Shown here in pieces: positions 1 to 11,125 of a stretch of DNA of 64,000 nucleotides. Under the pieces are notes generated by a model that was given only the letters and a program-made list of their open reading frames with translations, was not told the origin of the DNA and did no database searches. The stretch lies in NCBI RefSeq assembly GCF_001649575.2, contig NC_051445.1, positions 25,851,431-25,915,430 on the forward strand, read 5' to 3'. How positions within the stretch are numbered: the stretch's first letter is position 1; each line of letters starts with the position of its first letter. Source of the stretch: Kryptolebias marmoratus. Its lineage: Eukaryota; Chordata; Actinopteri; Cyprinodontiformes; Rivulidae. A program made the translations under genes and the position numbers.

Positions 1-1035
1 GAGATTAAACAGACGGTGTCAGCATGCAAATTCTGCTTTGAAAATAAACCAACACAAAGACATGAACCTCTCCTGACCACGACCCTCCCTGAGGGCCCCT
101 GGCAGCGCATTGCTGCAGACCTGTGTGAATTTGAGAGGTGGAATTATCTCATTGTGACTGACTATTACTCCAGAGACATTGAAATTGCTCGCCTGTCCTC
201 CATATCCAGTCGAGATGTCATTGGTCGACTCAAGAGCATGTTCGCGAGGTGGGGAATTCCACTGGAACTGGTGAGTGACAACGCTACTCAGTTCACATCT
301 AGCGAGTTTCAAGATTTCACCAGAGATTACGGATTTGTGCACACAACCTCCAGTCCCCATTATCCTCAAGCGAATGGGGCGGCTGAACGAGCGGTTCAGA
401 CAGCTAAGAACATCTTGAAGCAACCTGACCCCCATCTGGCTCTGATGTGCTACAGAGCAACACCTAGTACTGCTACAGGTGTGAGCCCCGCGCTACTCAT
501 GACTGGAAGAGAGCTTAGAACTACACTTCCGATGCTGGAGAGCAAGTTGCAAGCTGCTCCAGTGGACAGAGACAAAGTTGAGCAAAAGGACAGTCAGACA
601 AAGTCAGCGTATCGTTTTTTCCATGACCGCCATCATTCTGCACAACCACTTCCTCCACTACAACCAGGACAGAATGTCAGGATAAAACTGGATGGTGAAA
701 AAGGGTGGAAGACCCCAGCTAGGATTATCACCAAGTGCAGAGAGCCACGGTCTTACATGGTGGAGACAGAGAATGGAGCTGTGCTACGACGGAACCGGAG
801 ACACCTGCAAGCCGTCCCACGGCCCACCGATCGCCCAGATCAGCAGAAGCCACCTGATTCCACCGTGGAACCAACCGGTACTCCTCCACTCAAGGACAGT
901 TCTGACTCCACAACCAGAAGCCCGGTTCAGAGGCAGCAGTACCCAGAGGTGGAGCGTTCTACTCCACTCGAAGGTTCAAAGGTTACATCCAGAGGCAGAA
1001 TAATTAGAATTCCTCTGCGATATAGGGACACTTAG
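1..1035 (+). CDS. Ty3/gypsy retrotransposon Pol, integrase and C-terminal tail (5' partial)
   Basis: This is the integrase end of a Ty3/gypsy Pol polyprotein, which inserts the element's cDNA into host DNA. The frame is open from base 1, so the protein runs in from the left and the first in-window start codon is not the real start. Counting residues from base 16: the CxxC half of the HHCC zinc finger is at 4-7. The catalytic triad is D35 (IAADLCEF), D88 (LVSDNATQF) and E124 (QANGAAERA), with exactly 35 residues between the last two, the DD35E spacing of retroviral-type integrases. A basic domain with a GW..PARII and NRRHL signature lies at about 220-270, followed by a Pro/Ser/Thr-rich tail. 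It resembles the K02A2.6-like group of gypsy elements. There is no stop or frameshift in 345 codons, so the copy is young or recently active. Protease, RT and RNase H would lie left of the window. Confidence 0.9.
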   Translation, partial: EIKQTVSACKFCFENKPTQRHEPLLTTTLPEGPWQRIAADLCEFERWNYLIVTDYYSRDIEIARLSSISSRDVIGRLKSMFARWGIPLELVSDNATQFTSSEFQDFTRDYGFVHTTSSPHYPQANGAAERAVQTAKNILKQPDPHLALMCYRATPSTATGVSPALLMTGRELRTTLPMLESKLQAAPVDRDKVEQKDSQTKSAYRFFHDRHHSAQPLPPLQPGQNVRIKLDGEKGWKTPARIITKCREPRSYMVETENGAVLRRNRRHLQAVPRPTDRPDQQKPPDSTVEPTGTPPLKDSSDSTTRSPVQRQQYPEVERSTPLEGSKVTSRGRIIRIPLRYRDT

Positions 1036-1575
1036 AGACTCGAAGTCTTCTACTTTACATGTTAATTCACGTATATAGGTAGAAAACCTATAAAGTTCAG
1101 AAATGTTTACATTTATTCTACTTCTAAGGTTATGAAGACAAGACAAAACATCATTATATGTTACTATTTTGTTTATTTCTTTAAATGAGTAAATAAATAT
1201 AGTACAAACGGGGGGAGAATGTGAAGTATTGGAATTGAAATTTGAACGTTCTTGTAAGATTGATAGGAATAGCAACTAACTGTTGAGGGCAGAATAATCC
1301 CTATGTTGCTGCGGACCGAGGGCAGTCTACCCCAACGTCCTAGTGTTCAGAGATGCTGTTTTCTAACTTGTTATGTATTTCTGCAAAGTTCCCAGGTAAG
1401 ATTAAGCATGTGTGTTCCACTGCTGGAAGGGGGAGATGTAGTGATATGTCACTGTTAGGCTTCCGTAGAGCAAGCTGGACTGACACGCATGCGCAGTTCA
1501 TGTAGAGGTTGTACAGGCACATGGAGGAATAAAGCTGAGTTCTTCAAGCTACCGGAGGTCTGCAGAAGTTCTTCT
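1036..1575 (+). mobile_element. 3' untranslated region and 3' LTR remnant of the gypsy element
   Basis: Directly after the integrase stop there are two purine-rich tracts that could prime plus-strand synthesis. One is at 1210-1219, followed by a TG at 1220. The other is at 1427-1436, followed by TGTAGTGATATGTCAC from 1437. Either could mark the 5' edge of the LTR. An AATAAA signal at 1528-1533 fits an LTR R region. The right end is lost where minus-strand Penelope-like sequence begins at about 1575, so no closing CA, target duplication or second LTR can be shown. The identity as LTR is inferred from position. Confidence 0.55.
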
Positions 1576-2268
1576 ATTAAAAGATAACCGTCCATGACAA
1601 TGTTCCAAAGCTGAAATCTGAGACCACCTCTGTTTAAAGTTGGCTTTCTTCATCCTTCTCAAACCATCTGTCTTCTCTGTCCAAAATATAAACATTTTGG
1701 TCTTCAAAAGAGTGTCCCTTATCCTTGAGGTGTAAGTGCACAACCGATTCTTGTCCTGAAGCTGCTCTCTTGTGTTGAGCCATGCGTCTGTGGAGAGACT
1801 GTTTGGTTTCTCCAATATAAAGGTCTGAACATTCCTCGTTGCACTGAACTGCAGACACCACACCGCTCACTTTGTGTTTGGGTGTTTTGTCCTCAGGGTG
1901 GACCAGCCTCTCTCTGCGAGTCCTGGTAGGTTTGAAATGCACCAGGATGTTATGTTTGGAGGAAATCCTTCTGAGTTTCTCAGATACCCCAGCAACATAA
2001 GGGATGATGATGTTTTTGTGTTTGTTTTTCTTTTCCTCCCTGTTCTGTCCTGTGGTGTGTTCATTAGATTTCCTCCCTGACCTGATAAAAGCCCAGTTAG
2101 GATATCCACATGTTCGAGGAGTTTTTTTTTTGGACGTGTTTCTGTTCCTCTTCCTTCCCTTCTGTCTTTGTGGGGACGTGTTCAGCCCAATATTGTAGCG
2201 TTCTAATGACAGAAAGTTTGTGTTTCAATGGGTGGTAAGAGTAAAACAGAAGGTACTGACCTGATTCT
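1575..2268 (-). pseudogene. Penelope-like element: RT C-terminus and GIY-YIG endonuclease, truncated
   Basis: Read on the minus strand, this encodes the end of a Penelope-like reverse transcriptase followed by its GIY-YIG endonuclease. From high to low coordinates: an RT segment with QYLLF and HPLKHKL near 2260-2200; a thumb-like IPYVAGVSEKLRRI near 2010-1965; then the endonuclease with DLYIGETKQSLHRRMAQHK near 1840-1785 and RWFEKDE near 1660. The endonuclease frame (1634-1942) is open, but a frameshift or stop after ESQL separates it from the C-terminal LNRGG motif near 1620, and the RT part lies in another frame. The 5' end is truncated at about 2268. Penelope-like elements retrotranspose by target-primed synthesis, with the GIY-YIG domain cutting the target. 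This copy looks dead. It abuts the gypsy LTR on its left. Confidence 0.85.
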
Positions 2269-2345
2269 TGGATGAGAAGTGAAACGTCTTCAGATACAGA
2301 ACAAAAGTCCAGCTGTTTTCTTTTGTTTTTTTTATTCTAAATGTT
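2268..2345 (+). mobile_element. Inverted Penelope-like 3' tail fused to the truncated element
   Basis: Next to the truncated 5' edge of the minus-strand element, the plus strand reads TTGGATGAGAAGTGAAACGT, then CTTCAGATACAGAA and a T-rich stretch. The same motif series occurs on the minus strand at 10230-10345, downstream of the second Penelope-like copy, so it is the element's 3' tail in opposite orientation. Inverted or head-to-tail partial copies flanking the body are typical of Penelope-like insertions. The core GATGAG..GAAACGTC resembles a minimal hammerhead ribozyme, with a G where the consensus CUGAUGA has U. Confidence 0.55.
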
Positions 2346-2454
2346 AACTTATTAGGACATAATCAATTAGTCTTTACCAGGTTGTAAAATATTTCACATC
2401 AATCCTGAAATATATAAGAACATACAACAGATTACACAATGTCAGTAATTTTTA

Positions 2455-3245
2455 AATTAAAATGACGCCAGAATTGAAAAGCTATGCGTGGAAAAACTAA
2501 GTCCACTCTTGCTGCTTCCACAGCATTTAAAAGGGAAAGTAGCAACCATGTGCTGCTGATCAGGAAGTTAGCTGGTCTGGAATAAATGGGTGTGTGTTAA
2601 CACAATGCTAAGGAGGAAAGACACAAGAGAAGCAACTGTTGCTGCCCATCAATCTAGGAAGTGTTAAAAAGCCGTTTTCAAACAACTTGAAGTCCATCAT
2701 TCTATAGTAAGAAAAAAATATTTACAAGTGGAAAATATTTAAGACAGTTGCCAATCTTCCCAAGAGTGGACATCCCAGCAAATTTAACCCAAGGTCAGAC
2801 CTTGCAATGCTAAAGAAACAACTGGAAAAATAGATACAGCTTAAAATAGATACAGGCCTAAATTACAGATTAAATGTTAAAATTCATAACAGTGCAAAAA
2901 GACAAGTATGGCTTCTTTGGACAAGTTGGAGGAAAAAGCTTCTTCTCTACAAATAATATGACTGATATGATAATATGATTTCTGTAACAGTGTTCTTTGG
3001 ACAGGCAAGACCAAAATAGAGAGGTTTACTCATAATGCACAATGTCACAATTTGCAAAAAAAGTAAACACAGGGTTATCAAACACCTTAAATCAGCTGAC
3101 AAACACAGTAGTGGAGGAGTGATAATTTGGGCTTCTTTTGCACCCACAGGACCTGGGGACCTTGCAGTCACTGAGCAGACTGTGAAATCATCTGTATACC
3201 AAAGTATTTTACAGTCAAATGTAAATTTGTGTTACCTTTGTTAAA
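2455..3245 (+). pseudogene. Decayed Tc1-like transposase, 3' half missing
   Basis: The plus strand carries a degenerate Tc1-like transposon. Recognisable blocks in order are the helix-turn-helix region near 2500-2800 (CAGTTGCCAATCTTCCCA and GAGTGGACATCCCAGCAAAT are diagnostic of one teleost family), the linker around 2860-2950, and the start of the DDE domain, read as HSSGGVIIWASFAPTGPGDL at about 3106-3165, then SSVYQSILQSN. The copy stops there. The second catalytic aspartate and the glutamate are absent, and stops and frameshifts are frequent. A family member in opposite orientation lies at 16590-17860. Confidence 0.75.
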
Positions 3246-4040
3246 ATGTCAAATAAATACAGAATGATGGAATCTTTTGTGCGTTTTTATACACTTGATG
3301 TTAGGTCTGAATAAAGATCAGATCATTTTTATTATGCCTTTTTCCAGGACTGTACCTGAAGCAGACTGACAAAAATGAATATAAATCACAGCCCCTTCAA
3401 AAGATGAATATAAACTCATCAAATACTGTGAATACATCAGATTTTTTATGGAGAATTATTACTTCTGTCTTAAAAGACGCAAGGAATTGGTCTCTTCTTC
3501 ACTGATCCAACTTTACAACTTTACAACCAAACACCATGGATAACAAGGACCAAACACGTTAGATGCTAGCGGTTATACAGTTCCTCCAAACTACTGGTAC
3601 TGTCAAATCAGTGGATGTTATTTCTTCTGGTTATGTAGGGGCTGGTTTACCTCTGAGTAATTTTCTAGTCCTGGGTGAAAGCAGAACCCTTTCACAAACA
3701 AACACTGTATGAACATAGACACCATTCTAAATTTGAGCATCTTTCACACAACATTTGTGCTGTAGCAATTATTAATGACCGAATAGTTGGCCTATCTGAT
3801 GACCATAAATGGAATGCAGATTCTGGCTCAATAAGAAAATTACTGAGGGAAAAAGAACAACGAGCTACAACAAAACTAATAATAGAACTAAAAATAAATA
3901 AATAAAAAAATCTATGATGGAAGCCAGCTTTAGTTTTCCAGAGTTTAGACTCAGTGCTATTACATCATCTTTAAGTTATTTAAGCAGACCAACAGCAGCT
4001 AACCACAGTGGCCCCTTCACCACAGTCTTTATTTAATCCA
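3246..4040. other. Unassigned AT-rich sequence
   Basis: No gene is recognised. TTTTTCCAGGACTGTA at about 3339-3354 looks like the end of a DNA-transposon inverted repeat, but no matching left end was found. A 76-codon frame at 3675-3905 shows no known motif, and its composition is that of random AT-rich sequence. Confidence 0.4.
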
Positions 4041-4545
4041 TTTTCATTTTTATAAAAAATAGTTTGTTGAAAAAGCCACTGCAAGCTCCCCTGAGGAGCC
4101 ACAGGGCTTCTGTTTGAGCACAGCAGAGAGAGGAAGACACAAAGGAAATAAATGCACTAAAATACCAACAAGCACAGAGTCTGGAGAGCCCATGTTGTCT
4201 TTCAACAAAACGTCACACCAGGGAAACCTCAGCCTTTCACTGGTGCCATGGCAACATGTTTTGTGCATATGGTAGAAAAAACAATGCATCAGAGTCAGAT
4301 GTAAACGATGCAACACTAGATCTTTCTGAGAGAGACCGACCAAACATTCAAAACCCTTCTCTGTGTGCATTCATGCCATACATGAAACATTATTGGCTGC
4401 GTCAAATGGGCAGGAAGATTGTGCAAATCAAAGGATTACAGTGTCAGCTGGGCTTTACACCTGCTGCTTATAAACGATCAAGCAGTACTGACACACACAG
4501 CTCCACAGAAAAACATTACATCAGGAGCTTAAACATGTCGACTAG
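4041..4545. promoter_or_regulatory. Candidate conserved non-coding block with an RFX X-box-like palindrome
   Basis: The block is of balanced composition, free of repeats and lacks convincing coding frames. At 4242-4255 it holds GGTGCCATGGCAAC, nearly the palindromic X-box bound by RFX factors (GTTGCCATGGCAAC). A CRE-like half site (ACGTCAC) is near 4210 and an inverted CCAAT (ATTGG) near 4391. This combination suggests an enhancer or promoter-like element, but conservation cannot be tested here. Confidence 0.35.
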
Positions 4546-6767
4546 CTAAATTTAATTTTATTGTCACGAAGCTGCACTCCTCCTCCCTGTCTGGACTTCC
4601 TCTTGTAAACTGTCACTGTTGTATTCCTGCCATTTGGAAGCCTTTTTTTGCTGTACCACCAACACAGTCTTTGCTGATGGCTGCTGGAACAATGATGCTA
4701 GCCACATGTAAATTAGACATACGAGCAATGAACTTTATGAAAATGAACACCAAATTGTTCATTGCAAAGCAAATCAATACTGTCAAACTGTGCTGCAGCT
4801 ACAAACAGGTAGATCTGTCTTCACAGAGAGGACTGGATGGTATATGGAATCAATATTTTACTTTACACTCTTTTACAAACTTGAACCAACCTATAATAAT
4901 GTTTTGTAAAACGTTCGAGCAGTGAAATGTGAGCTCCATTATCAGTTAAGTAACCTACCTAATTAAATAAATGTCACTGTGAATATTAGCCATCCCTGCA
5001 CCCTGCAACAGTGGTGGGCACGCAATAATAATCTGTCACTGCTCTTGTAAAGTGATGACGCAAGTCTTGTTTGTTTTATAGTGATGGCCAGTATGAAGGC
5101 CTCTGCCAAAGCCCATGCAAAGTCTCAGCACCAGACTTATACTGAAATGGTGTTAAAAGCAACATAATGCACAGAGAGGCAAACAGAGAAAGACGTAACA
5201 ATGTATTTCTAATCTCCTTGGACAACAGCCCAGGCAGTGTGGGTGTCTGGACAAGACACACTTGCTTACTCATTCTCTCATCTGCTCAGTTAAAACTGGG
5301 CTGCGGCGGCAATGTGTTGCCTTCCTTCCATATTCACTCTGGGTAACTCCCACATGTAACCCCACCACCACCACCACCACCACCACTGTTTTTCTCGCAC
5401 ACTTCCTTACTTGCTGCTGTCGTGGTTTGCAACCCACTCGTTACTGTTTCCCTCATAAAACTGTCGCTCCGAGAATCTCTCATCTTACTTCTTCTTTGCA
5501 GCACTCTGGGTGGCAAAGCAGAACATTATGCAATAAAACGTGAGTCCAAAAGGTGTGCGTGTTTGTAGGTGTACGTGTATGAGTTGTGTGTTGGTGAGAT
5601 GAGGTTCTGGTTAGTTAAAAACATAAAGGACTAAAGTGTTAAACAGTAAAAGACTTTTGTTATTCCAGTTAGTTCTTGTTAAGATTAAGGAATTTTCTGT
5701 TTTATTCAGTTTATTCTGAGAAAATCCCACTAGCTCTTTGATCTTCCAGAGGGGTTGTAGCTTCTAAGGCTTCCTTCACACTAAATGACTGCCATGATGT
5801 AAAAAAAAAAAACTGTCAGAGAGTGGATGGTCTTTGCAGGCTTTCAGCAAAGTCTTCAGGCCTGCATTTAGAACACAGTGGGCTCCCCATTCCATGCAAT
5901 AGGCTGTGAAACGTTTTGAGCACGAACAAAGCTTCATAGCAAGGTTATAGTGATTTATCTATATTGATAGCGTATTGGGATCCTGGGAGCATAGAGGAGT
6001 GTGAAAGCAGTGTGTTGTGTGGTCCGCCTGAACTGGTGTGGTGCAGCCATCAAGAATTTAAAGCAGGACTGACCATGCTGGCCTCATGCCTAAACTCCAA
6101 GTGTAATTGTGATAAGATCATTGACCCAACCCAGCACAGACGTCCTACCCGTAGCTGCACCTTAATGTCATCTGAGGGAGTTTTGCCAGGATGAAATTCA
6201 AATAGGGTGTGATGAGGGTGCAGGAAAACATCCTAGGGATGCAGAAAATAGCAGTAAAAAACCTATCTGATCAGTACTAAGAGCAGCAGCACTGTGACTG
6301 CCATCTACAGTAAATAATGGAGGCTTTCCAAATTTGCCAGCCGTGTTCTAACAGGCTGTGTAGATTGAGGAGAACATAGCAAAGTTGTCATCCAATGTGA
6401 AGTAGGCCTAATGGTTATCATACCTATGTCAACAACCTCCCTTTCAAATGGAAAATGTTTGTGTTTGTCTCTTACACACAAAACTGACGTCAAGAAACAG
6501 CATCTATGGCAGTCCACTCTGTTGCATCTTCTAACACTCTCAGTATCTGGGAAAAAACAGTACTTTACACAAACCTCCAACTACCTAGTCTAATGTATAA
6601 TCTGCACCAGCACCTAAGTACTTTACTTTGCAGAATGAAGCATGAATGTAGAATTTATTTAAAAGATAAAAAGTCAAGTTTACTTTTCAGTTTCCAACAT
6701 AACTTTAGATAATGTGAGTTTAGAGTCAAAAACTACTGTTTTCACTTAAACTAAGATCATATGGATT
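4546..6767. other. Intergenic or intronic sequence, no gene recognised
   Basis: The stretch is mostly unique. The only clear feature is a short ACC triplet repeat at 5362-5386, which creates a poly-Gly or poly-Thr chance frame. The part at 5960-6200 is richer in G+C and holds a 76-codon open frame without recognisable motifs. It could be conserved non-coding DNA. No splice-site pair or polyadenylation context supports an exon. Confidence 0.4.
5362..5386. repeat. (ACC)n microsatellite
   Basis: About eight ACC units in tandem, directly visible. Confidence 0.9.
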
Positions 6768-7137
6768 ATTTTATCCATCCATTCATTTTCTCTACCAGCC
6801 TTTCATGCAGGGTCGCTGGGAGCTGGTACCTGGTACCTACTTCCAGCTGTCATTGGGAAAGAGGTCAAGTACACTGTAGACACACAGGGTACATCTTGGT
6901 ACATCACAGGGCCACTTAGAAATGAATAAGACAGGCAACCATTCACACTCTCATTCACAGCTAATGACAATTTAGAGTTATTAATTAAGATTCATGTTTT
7001 TGGTCTGTGGGAGGAAACGAGAGTACCCAGAGAAAACCCACACAACTTTGCACAGAAAGGCTGCTGATGTGTTTTGAACTTCCAACCATCTTGCGGTGAG
7101 ACGACATATCTAACCACTAACCACAGCCCTGCCACAC
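6768..7137 (-). repeat. SINE-like repeat, copy A
   Basis: This is a member of a teleost repeat whose low-coordinate end is a TCCATCCATT tail followed by GGGTCGCTGGGAGCTGGT. Read on the minus strand, the high-coordinate end resembles a tRNA-like head (GTGGTTAG, then a B-box-like segment). The GGAGGAAAC..AGAGTACCCAGAGAAAACCCA block at about 7010-7040 is the most conserved part. Other copies are at 27990-28215, 31170-31400, 32540-32830, 37040-37350, 41714-41872, 48811-48919 and 57290-57505. Confidence 0.7.
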
Positions 7138-7336
7138 AGCCTCTTCATTTATTTCATACTAGTGTACATAATTACTCATTTAAGATTGATGAATTAAAAG
7201 ATAACAGGTAATCTCCCTCCTTAACATTCTCTGACGTTCATTTAAAATTCTTTACAACTAATCAAAATGATCTGTCTCACTAGGTAACCTGATGCTGATT
7301 CAACATGTTGAAAAGATGTGAAAGACATTGACTCAG

Positions 7337-7815
7337 GCTGTATTCACACCTGATAGTCCGGTAGACTCGGTTTGATTGGGGACCAAAATTGCAATATTTG
7401 TTCCATTTTCAGCTGCTGTGGTTCATATTCACACTGCACAGAGTCAACCGAGCCAAACCCTATGCACCAAGAACTCAAATTTTAGCGATTTTAGGATTTC
7501 TGTTTTGTCTGTGGTACATGTGCCAAACAAACCATGAGTCATTTCTCTCACTTGTGGTTGAAATGCACAATTGCTTTGATTGTATTTACCCAGAAGGCCC
7601 TGTACTATAGTCTGCTTCCTGCTTTTGGAGCGGTCTCCAGTCCGCTTGCGTTTACATATGCATTTGAACCACGCCAGAGTTCACGTCAAACCAACCGAGA
7701 CCGAGGTTTTTAGGCGGACCAGAGTTCGCTTTTTTGGTCCACATCAGAGTTCGATTGCACATTCACACCTCCCCAAACGAACCGGACTTTCTAGGCAAAC
7801 AAACTAGAGTTCAAT
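7337..7815. mobile_element. Degenerate DNA-transposon-like element with repeated GTTCG motifs
   Basis: The segment starts near GTATTCACACCTGATAGT and ends near ACATTCACACCTCCCCAAAC. Inside are repeated motifs such as AGAGTTCG, GGACCAGAGTTCG and CCGAGCC/CCGAGACC, a pattern known from a non-autonomous teleost DNA element. Overlapping 70-80-codon frames here (7389-7807) are by-products. Inverted termini and a target duplication could not be defined. Confidence 0.4.
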
Positions 7816-8489
7816 TAAAGTGGACGAAACAGGGCTGCTGTCTATGCACCCTAACACTCCAGACATTCCTGACTTGTTTTAAGGTCACCAGGGCTAAAGG
7901 GAAAACTATAATCGGTGAAATTTGTCTACATGCTAAAAAAATGTTTTTGTTTTTTTTACATAAAATAATCTGAATAGCAGTGATTAACAAATACAGCCAA
8001 GATTTAAAGTGATTTTAGATTACATTATTAAGTTTATTATGAATCTTTGGCAAAATTCTATTTGCTGTAAATGCAGAGATTGTCATTACTTTGTGGAGAG
8101 ATTTCAGCTTGTTTTATGCTTACATGTCCACCCGCCCTAATAAAGCAATCATCTTTGACAATAAGGCTCTCAAAAATGTCTTCAAAAGTGAGCTTAAATG
8201 TCAGGTCTCACACATTTTTGCTAACAGCAGGTGTTCTTGTTCTATTGTCATATAGTGGATAAGTGCTGTTCTTATTCAGGGCATGCCCAGAATCCTAACA
8301 GGTTGGGATATGAAGACAAATGCCCGTTTTTACTCAGTAACAAATGTTCACTTGAAAGAGAAGATAGAAAGTAAACGTCAGATTTAAATGACTACTTAAA
8401 ATGTACAAAGTGTACAAACGTAATACTCAATAACAGTAATGTGAGTAAATGTAATTTGTTTCTTCCCACCTTTGAGAACTTTTAAATCC
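7816..8489. other. Unassigned AT-rich sequence
   Basis: Nothing is recognised on either strand. Short frames have no motif. Confidence 0.35.
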
Positions 8490-8990
8490 CACCTGAAATT
8501 CTCAGTTGAATTAGGGTCTGGGCTTTAACAGGACATTTACCCGTTTCTCCTGAAATTACTGGAGTGTTTCTTCAGCAGTGTGTTTAGAGTTATTGTCTTG
8601 CTGGACAGTGAACCAGTCTCAAATCTCTAGAAGACTCAAACAAGCTCCTCTCAAGAATTCCTCCATCTTTTTCTTTCAACTCTGACCACTTTCCCTGTCC
8701 CTGCTGAAAAAAAAAACTCCTAATAGCATGCTGCTGCCATCACCATGTTTCACTATAGGAATGGTATTCTCAGCATGATGAGAGCTCGTAGTTTTGCACC
8801 AGACACCTTGTAGACCTGTCGTCGATGGTCAAAAGGTTCAATTTTCGTCCCATTTGATCACAGCCCCTTGTTCGACAGTTTTGGGAGATAATTCTGCCTT
8901 TTAACGAACTCTAAATGATCAACCTTTTTTAAACAAAAGCTTTTCCTGGCCACTCTGCCCAGTTTTGTGAAATCTGCAGTTTATAGTGCT
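8490..8990 (-). pseudogene. Tc1-like transposase relic (second family)
   Basis: On the minus strand this matches the central part of a Tc1-like transposase gene. Landmarks on the plus strand are TTATTGTCTTGCTGGACAGT near 8592, CTGCTGCCATCACCATGTTT near 8730 (complement of the conserved region just before the second catalytic aspartate), and a stretch ending in CTGGCCACTCTGCCCAG near 8950. The helix-turn-helix and the termini are gone and no frame is open. It differs from the family at 2455-3245. Confidence 0.65.
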
Positions 8991-10225
8991 ATATTATATT
9001 CTCTTATATTCCTATAATCCCAACTCTACAGCAACTGATATAACTTCACAACTGTAGCTTATTGCATTCAGTCTAAAAGTAATGAAGTTAGTTTTTATGC
9101 CATTTTATTATTGGTTTAAAGAAATTGTGTACATAAAGCTTGAAAGATTTTGAAAACTATGGATTTTATAGATTCAGTACAGCTTTTAATACAAATTTGA
9201 ACACTTTTTTTTCATCTTACACTGCCTGGTAAAAATCACCTATGTATAACAGACTTCTCTGAACAATCCAAGGACACGTACTGTAAATAACTAAAGCTCA
9301 TCACATTGTAAGACACCGGTGGCTGGTCTCTGAAGTTAGGATTAAAGTAAATATTATAATGTTATGAATAAAAAGGACAAACATATGCACACGCAGAGTT
9401 GAGTTATCGAAGACAGATGGTGAGTACGGCTGGCATTTTATAAGCCACTGAGCAATGTTGTTTTCCAACAGATGGGTGCCGTAAAGGATCAAGAACTCAA
9501 AGAAAATCATATAAAATCTAAGAGGACCTATATATGCAACTGTAAAATGTTTAGAGCTGAAGCATGTGGAGTCTAAGAGGAGACACATTTCTACATGCCA
9601 GGCATGGTAGACCGATCTGGAACAATAACTCTACAATCCAAAGTAAACTGTTCAAGACTTGTTGCCAACACCATCACCCTGTAAAGTGCAACATCATAAG
9701 TCAAACAGACTGGTGATTACACATAAACTCAGTACATGGCTTTAACCTCTTCCATCTTTTAACATCACAACTTTCAAGGAACAGATCCAGTTCGATCATA
9801 CTCAAATAAATGTTTGAGAGATTGAAGTTTGATCGTATGAAAATACTTCCAAGATTTTGTACTATAAAAAACAGACACCAAACATAAAGGAGCAAAAGAT
9901 TCTGTATTAGAGTCTTGACAAGTATAATTTATAAAAATTAGGTAGATTTTCAGAAGCCCCCCCCCATCCCCAATTAGTCATCTTATAGATTGTCTTCCAT
10001 GATCTAATTCATCTCTGATTGAGAGAGAGCATAGTCGTGATTCACAGGTCACAGAGGGAAATCAGACAACTCACAAGGCCAAGAGTCAGCAATCAGTCAT
10101 CTGCAATCTGCGAACATGCCTTCTCAAACACAACACATGATTTTGCTTTCATTCCATGCATTTCTCACTGACAAAATGAGCTTCAATTCTCTAAGTTGTT
10201 TGACATGGAACAAGGTGATTATCTG
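8991..10225. other. Unassigned AT-rich sequence
   Basis: No gene or clear repeat is recognised. A 95-codon minus-strand frame (9301-9588) is hydrophobic and AT-driven, with no family signature. The part at 9300-9600 is unique and could be conserved non-coding DNA, but has no decisive motif. Confidence 0.35.
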
Positions 10226-10314
10226 CTGGTGTAGATTCTCAGTCATCCAGGCCATGGTAAATTCAAAAAAAGTTAAAAAACAAAAACAACTGGACTTCTA
10301 TTCTGTAGCTGAAG

Positions 10315-10340
10315 ACGTTTCGCTTCTCATCCGAGGAGCT
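10315..10340 (-). ncRNA. Hammerhead-like core in Penelope-like 3' tail
   Basis: The minus strand contains GGATGAG, AAG, CGAAAC and GTC in immediate succession. That is the arrangement of the very small hammerhead ribozymes reported in Penelope-like elements (CUGAUGAG, short stem II, CGAAAC, GUC cleavage triplet). The conserved U after the first C is replaced by G. The related copy at 2268-2290 has the same change plus GTGAAAC. Self-cleavage is therefore uncertain. Confidence 0.35.
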
Positions 10341-10372
10341 TTCTCAATTCAGAAATAGAGAGTGTGGAGTTG

Positions 10373-11125
10373 NNNNNNNNNNNNNNNNNNNNNNNNNNNN
10401 NNNNNNNNNNNNNNNNNNNNNNNNNNNNNNNNNNNNNNNNNNNNNNNNNNNNNNNNNNNNNNNNNNNNNNNNNNNNNNNNNNNNNNNNNNNNNNNNNNNN
10501 NNNNNNNNNNNNNNNNNNNNNNNNNNNNNNNNNNNNNNNNNNNNNNNNNNNNNNNNNNNNNNNNNNNNNNNNNNNNNNNNNNNNNNNNNNNNNNNNNNNN
10601 NNNNNNNNNNNNNNNNNNNNNNNNNNNNNNNNNNNNNNNNNNNNNNNNNNNNNNNNNNNNNNNNNNNNNNNNNNNNNNNNNNNNNNNNNNNNNNNNNNNN
10701 NNNNNNNNNNNNNNNNNNNNNNNNNNNNNNNNNNNNNNNNNNNNNNNNNNNNNNNNNNNNNNNNNNNNNNNNNNNNNNNNNNNNNNNNNNNNNNNNNNNN
10801 NNNNNNNNNNNNNNNNNNNNNNNNNNNNNNNNNNNNNNNNNNNNNNNNNNNNNNNNNNNNNNNNNNNNNNNNNNNNNNNNNNNNNNNNNNNNNNNNNNNN
10901 NNNNNNNNNNNNNNNNNNNNNNNNNNNNNNNNNNNNNNNNNNNNNNNNNNNNNNNNNNNNNNNNNNNNNNNNNNNNNNNNNNNNNNNNNNNNNNNNNNNN
11001 NNNNNNNNNNNNNNNNNNNNNNNNNNNNNNNNNNNNNNNNNNNNNNNNNNNNNNNNNNNNNNNNNNNNNNNNNNNNNNNNNNNNNNNNNNNNNNNNNNNN
11101 NNNNNNNNNNNNNNNNNNNNNNNNN
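10373..11125. other. Assembly gap (753 N)
   Basis: A run of N lies inside the Penelope-like element. Long frames called across it are artefacts. Confidence 1.

Noticed and set aside
692..1003. 103-codon frame in gypsy region
   Set aside because: Out-of-frame shadow of the integrase.
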